Shown here: positions 62,701 to 64,000 of the stretch, piece after piece | Layout: every line of letters begins with the position of its first letter | Position numbering within the stretch: the stretch's first letter is position 1 | NCBI RefSeq assembly: GCF_030643825.1 | Contig: NZ_CP101717.1 | Coordinates: 3,121,673-3,185,672 of the forward strand | DNA length: 64,000 nucleotides | Direction of reading: 5' to 3' | DNA from: Salinispirillum sp. LH 10-3-1 | GTDB taxonomy: Bacteria; Pseudomonadota; Gammaproteobacteria; Pseudomonadales; Natronospirillaceae | The notes under the pieces: generated by a model | Seen by the model: the letters and a program-made list of their open reading frames with translations, nothing else | What the model was told of the DNA's origin: nothing | Database searches by the model: none | Program-made: the position numbers and the translations under genes

Positions 62701-62895
62701 CGACACGATGTATTCGGCTTGCCGATCAATACCTTCTGCTTGCTCTGCGGTCGGCTGTGCCAATGGCAGCAACGCGTTAACCCATTCGGTTTCGTCCACG
62801 GCGTAAAGTTGTGTGATGGCCTCACGCCATGCGGTACTGTCCCAGTGCAGGTAATCACCAGACAATAATTGGGTAGGGGTAAACGTCAGGCTCAT
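59716..62895 (-). CDS. putA: Bifunctional proline dehydrogenase / P5C dehydrogenase
   Basis: A 1059-aa enzyme that oxidises proline to glutamate in two steps, with FAD in the first domain and NAD in the second. The proline dehydrogenase part spans about 90-450 (SIKLSALHPRYEEIQRERV, RLVKGAYWDSEIK); the aldehyde dehydrogenase part about 540-1030 has the catalytic Cys846 in SAGQRCSALRVL and the general-base Glu in AETGGQNAM. The N-terminal ribbon-helix-helix DNA-binding domain of E. coli PutA is missing, so this form cannot repress its own gene; control probably comes from the AraC-type protein upstream. GAGGTGA precedes the ATG. Confidence 0.96.
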   Translation of the reverse strand: MSLTFTPTQLLSGDYLHWDSTAWREAITQLYAVDETEWVNALLPLAQPTAEQAEGIDRQAEYIVSQVRKESDVAHAVDKLLQEYSLDNEEGVILMCLAEALMRIPDADTADDLIRDKLSPANWREHLGKSDSLLVNASTWGLMLTGKVVQLDSRERSPANLLEKLINRAGEPVIRQAMHQAMRIMGKQFVLGQSIKEALKNGKSYRAKGYTYSYDMLGEAALTNTDAEYYLASYRQAIEALAAFSKNWPEGLPLPTISIKLSALHPRYEEIQRERVLTELVDRVLSLVEVARPNNIGITIDAEEADRLELSLALFERVYQHPSTLGFGNFGLVVQAYSKRALPVLGYLAHLSRQQGDLIPVRLVKGAYWDSEIKHCQQLGLSGYPVYTRKENTDMAYVACARYLLSEHAQGHIFPQFATHNAQTVATIQTLGTGKSFEFQRLHGMGDALYDTLLKNNERTVRIYAPVGAHKDLLPYLVRRLLENGANSSFVHRLVDARTPVSELVASPVALVASRDRHSNTLINLPQDIFGTDRRNSRGHNLMIEAERSALMMKITAFNDTQWRAMPLLAGAPTPSGSTHTVVSPYDHSATVGKVDFATDEQCKQALDTADAAFTQWYQTPVSQRAAVLERMADLMEDHEGELIALCTREAGKTLQDGIDEVREAVDFCRFYAREARHHFSDAIRLPGPTGESNELYYEGRGVFLCISPWNFPLAIFLGQISAALVAGNTVLAKPAETTSLIAARAVELFHAAGAPGDALQLLPGEGKVVGGALIPDARISGVAFTGSTETARLINRQLAERDGPIATFIAETGGQNAMVVDSTALPEQVVTDVIQSAFASAGQRCSALRVLCVQDDIGDRVITLIKGAMDELSVGDPADFSTDVGPVIDQKARDGLMSYVTEQAGAGKLIHQVTLSEACASGYFVPPTVLSIGSMAELGREQFGPVLHVLRYKAKELDQVLDAINATGYGLTLGVHTRNEATAAYIEKRVRVGNCYINRNQIGAVVGVQPFGGRGLSGTGPKAGGPNYVLRFVTERTRTINTTAVGGNATLLSLTGDA

Positions 62896-62928
62896 CGCAG
62901 ATCACCTCAGCAATTGGAGTTATTCTGC

Positions 62929-62958
62929 GCTATACGTTAGTTGAGCAGCGATGGGCAA
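62929..62958 (-). promoter_or_regulatory. Possible putA promoter
   Basis: On the minus strand TTGCCC (62953-62958) and TATAGC (62929-62934) are 18 nt apart, about 34 nt before the putA ATG. This lies in the 117-nt gap after the regulator gene. Confidence 0.35.
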
Positions 62959-63012
62959 TCTTGTCAGAAAAAAGGGAAGTTTGTTCCAATCCTACGATGC
63001 GGCGCTCTGGCT

Positions 63013-63789
63013 TCAATGCAGGCCGATACGCCGAAAATGCGTTGGTACCCGCCCGTGCACATTGCGCATGGCTTTGGTCAGCGCACTTTGGTTGGCGAAA
63101 CCGACCTGCAAGGCAATGTCAGCAATGGGTTGATGAGTATGCTGCAGCAGCCAAATCGCGGTATTCAAGCGCACATGTAAGACGTATTGGTAGGGTGTTT
63201 TGCCGGTTAACTGGCGGAAGCTTTGTTGGAACTGACTGACACTCAGGCAGCACAAAGCGGCCATATCAGCAACGCGTACCGGATCGGATAACCGCTGATG
63301 CAGCCAAGCGTCCAAACGCGCCAGCTGGATGCGGCGCGAAGGTTCATTACGCAATGAATTCGTTTCGGCCATGCGATGGAAGAGCCCATGCACCAATGTA
63401 CCGGTTACATGGCCTGCCAGCCAAGGGTCGCCCGGGTGCTGCGCAATTTCTTCGCCCATCGCACGCAACATGCGCACGAAGCCCAAATCGAGTTCAATGT
63501 ATCGTGGCCGATCAAACAATTGGTCAATCACTTGCGGATGAATAAAAGACATGGCGCTGGGCTGAGGGTCAATGTTGACGATCAACATGCGGTTAGCACC
63601 CACCCCTTGAAAGGCATGATTGTATTCCGACGGCACCAAACACCCCGTCCACGGAGTGACGTCTTTGCCGCCCTCGCCTTCGAGGTCAAATTCCGCTCGC
63701 CCCTGCAAGCCAAACACCAATTGGTGGTGGGCGTGGTGATGGGCGTGTCCGTCACTGGACAGCTGTTGCAGTTGGGTTTCCGTGGTCAT
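63013..63789 (-). CDS. AraC-family regulator, probable proline-utilisation activator
   Basis: A 258-aa regulator with an N-terminal cupin-like sensing domain containing a run of histidines (HAHHHAHHQ, residues 15-23) and a C-terminal pair of helix-turn-helix motifs (VADMAALCCLSVSQFQQSF and IADIALQVGFANQSALTKAM). It sits directly upstream of putA on the same strand. In Pseudomonas an AraC/XylS protein, PruR, activates putA and lies beside it; the same role fits here, especially as PutA lacks its own DNA-binding domain. That assignment is by context. Confidence 0.82.
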   Translation of the reverse strand: MTTETQLQQLSSDGHAHHHAHHQLVFGLQGRAEFDLEGEGGKDVTPWTGCLVPSEYNHAFQGVGANRMLIVNIDPQPSAMSFIHPQVIDQLFDRPRYIELDLGFVRMLRAMGEEIAQHPGDPWLAGHVTGTLVHGLFHRMAETNSLRNEPSRRIQLARLDAWLHQRLSDPVRVADMAALCCLSVSQFQQSFRQLTGKTPYQYVLHVRLNTAIWLLQHTHQPIADIALQVGFANQSALTKAMRNVHGRVPTHFRRIGLH

Positions 63790-63853
63790 AACCGACGTTT
63801 CACTACATTGAATTTGCTATAGTCCGATTTTAGAGCATAACACAGCAAGTGAA

Positions 63854-64000
63854 ATGAACAAAAAGCAACCAAAAGATAATAAAAATAAAGAATGCTGGGC
63901 GGTTTATGTCTTGCGTTGCGCCGACACCAGTCTCTACACCGGCGTGACCACCGACGTCACACGCCGGGTGCGTCAGCATAATGGCGAGTTGGTCGGCGGC
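63854..64000 (+). CDS. GIY-YIG nuclease-domain protein (5' part)
   Basis: The first 49 codons of a gene cut by the window end. After a Lys/Asn-rich start, the sequence [20 protein letters not shown] and RRVRQHN matches the N-terminal half of a GIY-YIG domain (YVL and YTG at the signature positions, Arg and His following), as in the UPF0213/YhbQ family of small proteins. It is divergent from the AraC-type gene with a 64-nt gap. Function of this family is poorly defined. Confidence 0.8.
   Translation, partial: MNKKQPKDNKNKECWAVYVLRCADTSLYTGVTTDVTRRVRQHNGELVGG

Overview
The window is a continuous piece of a bacterial chromosome from a gammaproteobacterium, probably a marine or halophilic relative of the Oceanospirillales/Pseudomonadales. 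The grounds are gene order and protein type: gltD-gltB-damX-aroB-aroK-pilQPONM next to a divergent mrcA, then maeB, rpmE/priA, a SPOR protein, hslVU, a DUF971 gene, ubiE-ubiJ-ubiB, hisE and tatABC is the arrangement known from Pseudomonas and its relatives. Base composition looks moderate (mid-fifties % G+C by eye, not computed). I see no rRNA, tRNA, CRISPR array, insertion sequence or prophage.

Layout. 1-4.5 kb: end of an unknown gene, a ROK sugar kinase, a membrane diguanylate cyclase and a secreted Ig-like lipoprotein. 4.5-18.6 kb (minus strand): glutamate synthase (gltBD), then damX-aroB-aroK-pilQPONM read as one overlapping run, joining cell division, chorismate synthesis and type IV pilus assembly. 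18.7-22.5 kb: PBP1A and malic enzyme, convergent on a shared terminator. 23-27.7 kb: a spermidine/putrescine-type ABC importer lying between maeB and rpmE. 27.7-33.3 kb: rpmE, priA, a SPOR protein and hslVU-DUF971, with a convincing heat-shock promoter before hslV. 33.5-41 kb: a four-gene phosphorelay that appears to end in cyclic-di-GMP synthesis. 41-46 kb: ubiquinone genes, hisE and the Tat translocase. 46-55 kb: a transporter-like hybrid kinase of the CrbS/CbrA type, a two-subunit sodium:solute symporter, an orphan membrane protein, a cNMP/CBS/nucleotidyltransferase protein and a DnaQ-like exonuclease. 55-64 kb: an outer-membrane protein, a MATE exporter, two tandem paralogous diguanylate cyclases, proline catabolism (putA with an AraC-type regulator upstream) and the start of a GIY-YIG gene.

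Most genes are conserved housekeeping genes. The parts most likely to repay study are (i) the operon REC / HPt-REC-REC-GGDEF / GAF-GAF-PAS-PAS kinase / Cache-HAMP-PAS kinase-REC-REC, which encodes every step of a multistep relay and has one receiver whose phosphoacceptor Asp is Asn; (ii) the kinase-symporter-nucleotidyltransferase-exonuclease neighbourhood, which has no obvious response-regulator gene; (iii) EF-hand-like loops in the lipoprotein and in the symporter. Four GGDEF proteins in 64 kb, two of them without an inhibitory site, point to heavy use of cyclic-di-GMP. Non-ATG starts are frequent (aroK, the ABC ATPase and the MATE gene with TTG; pilM, the SPOR gene and others with GTG), so automated starts here need care.
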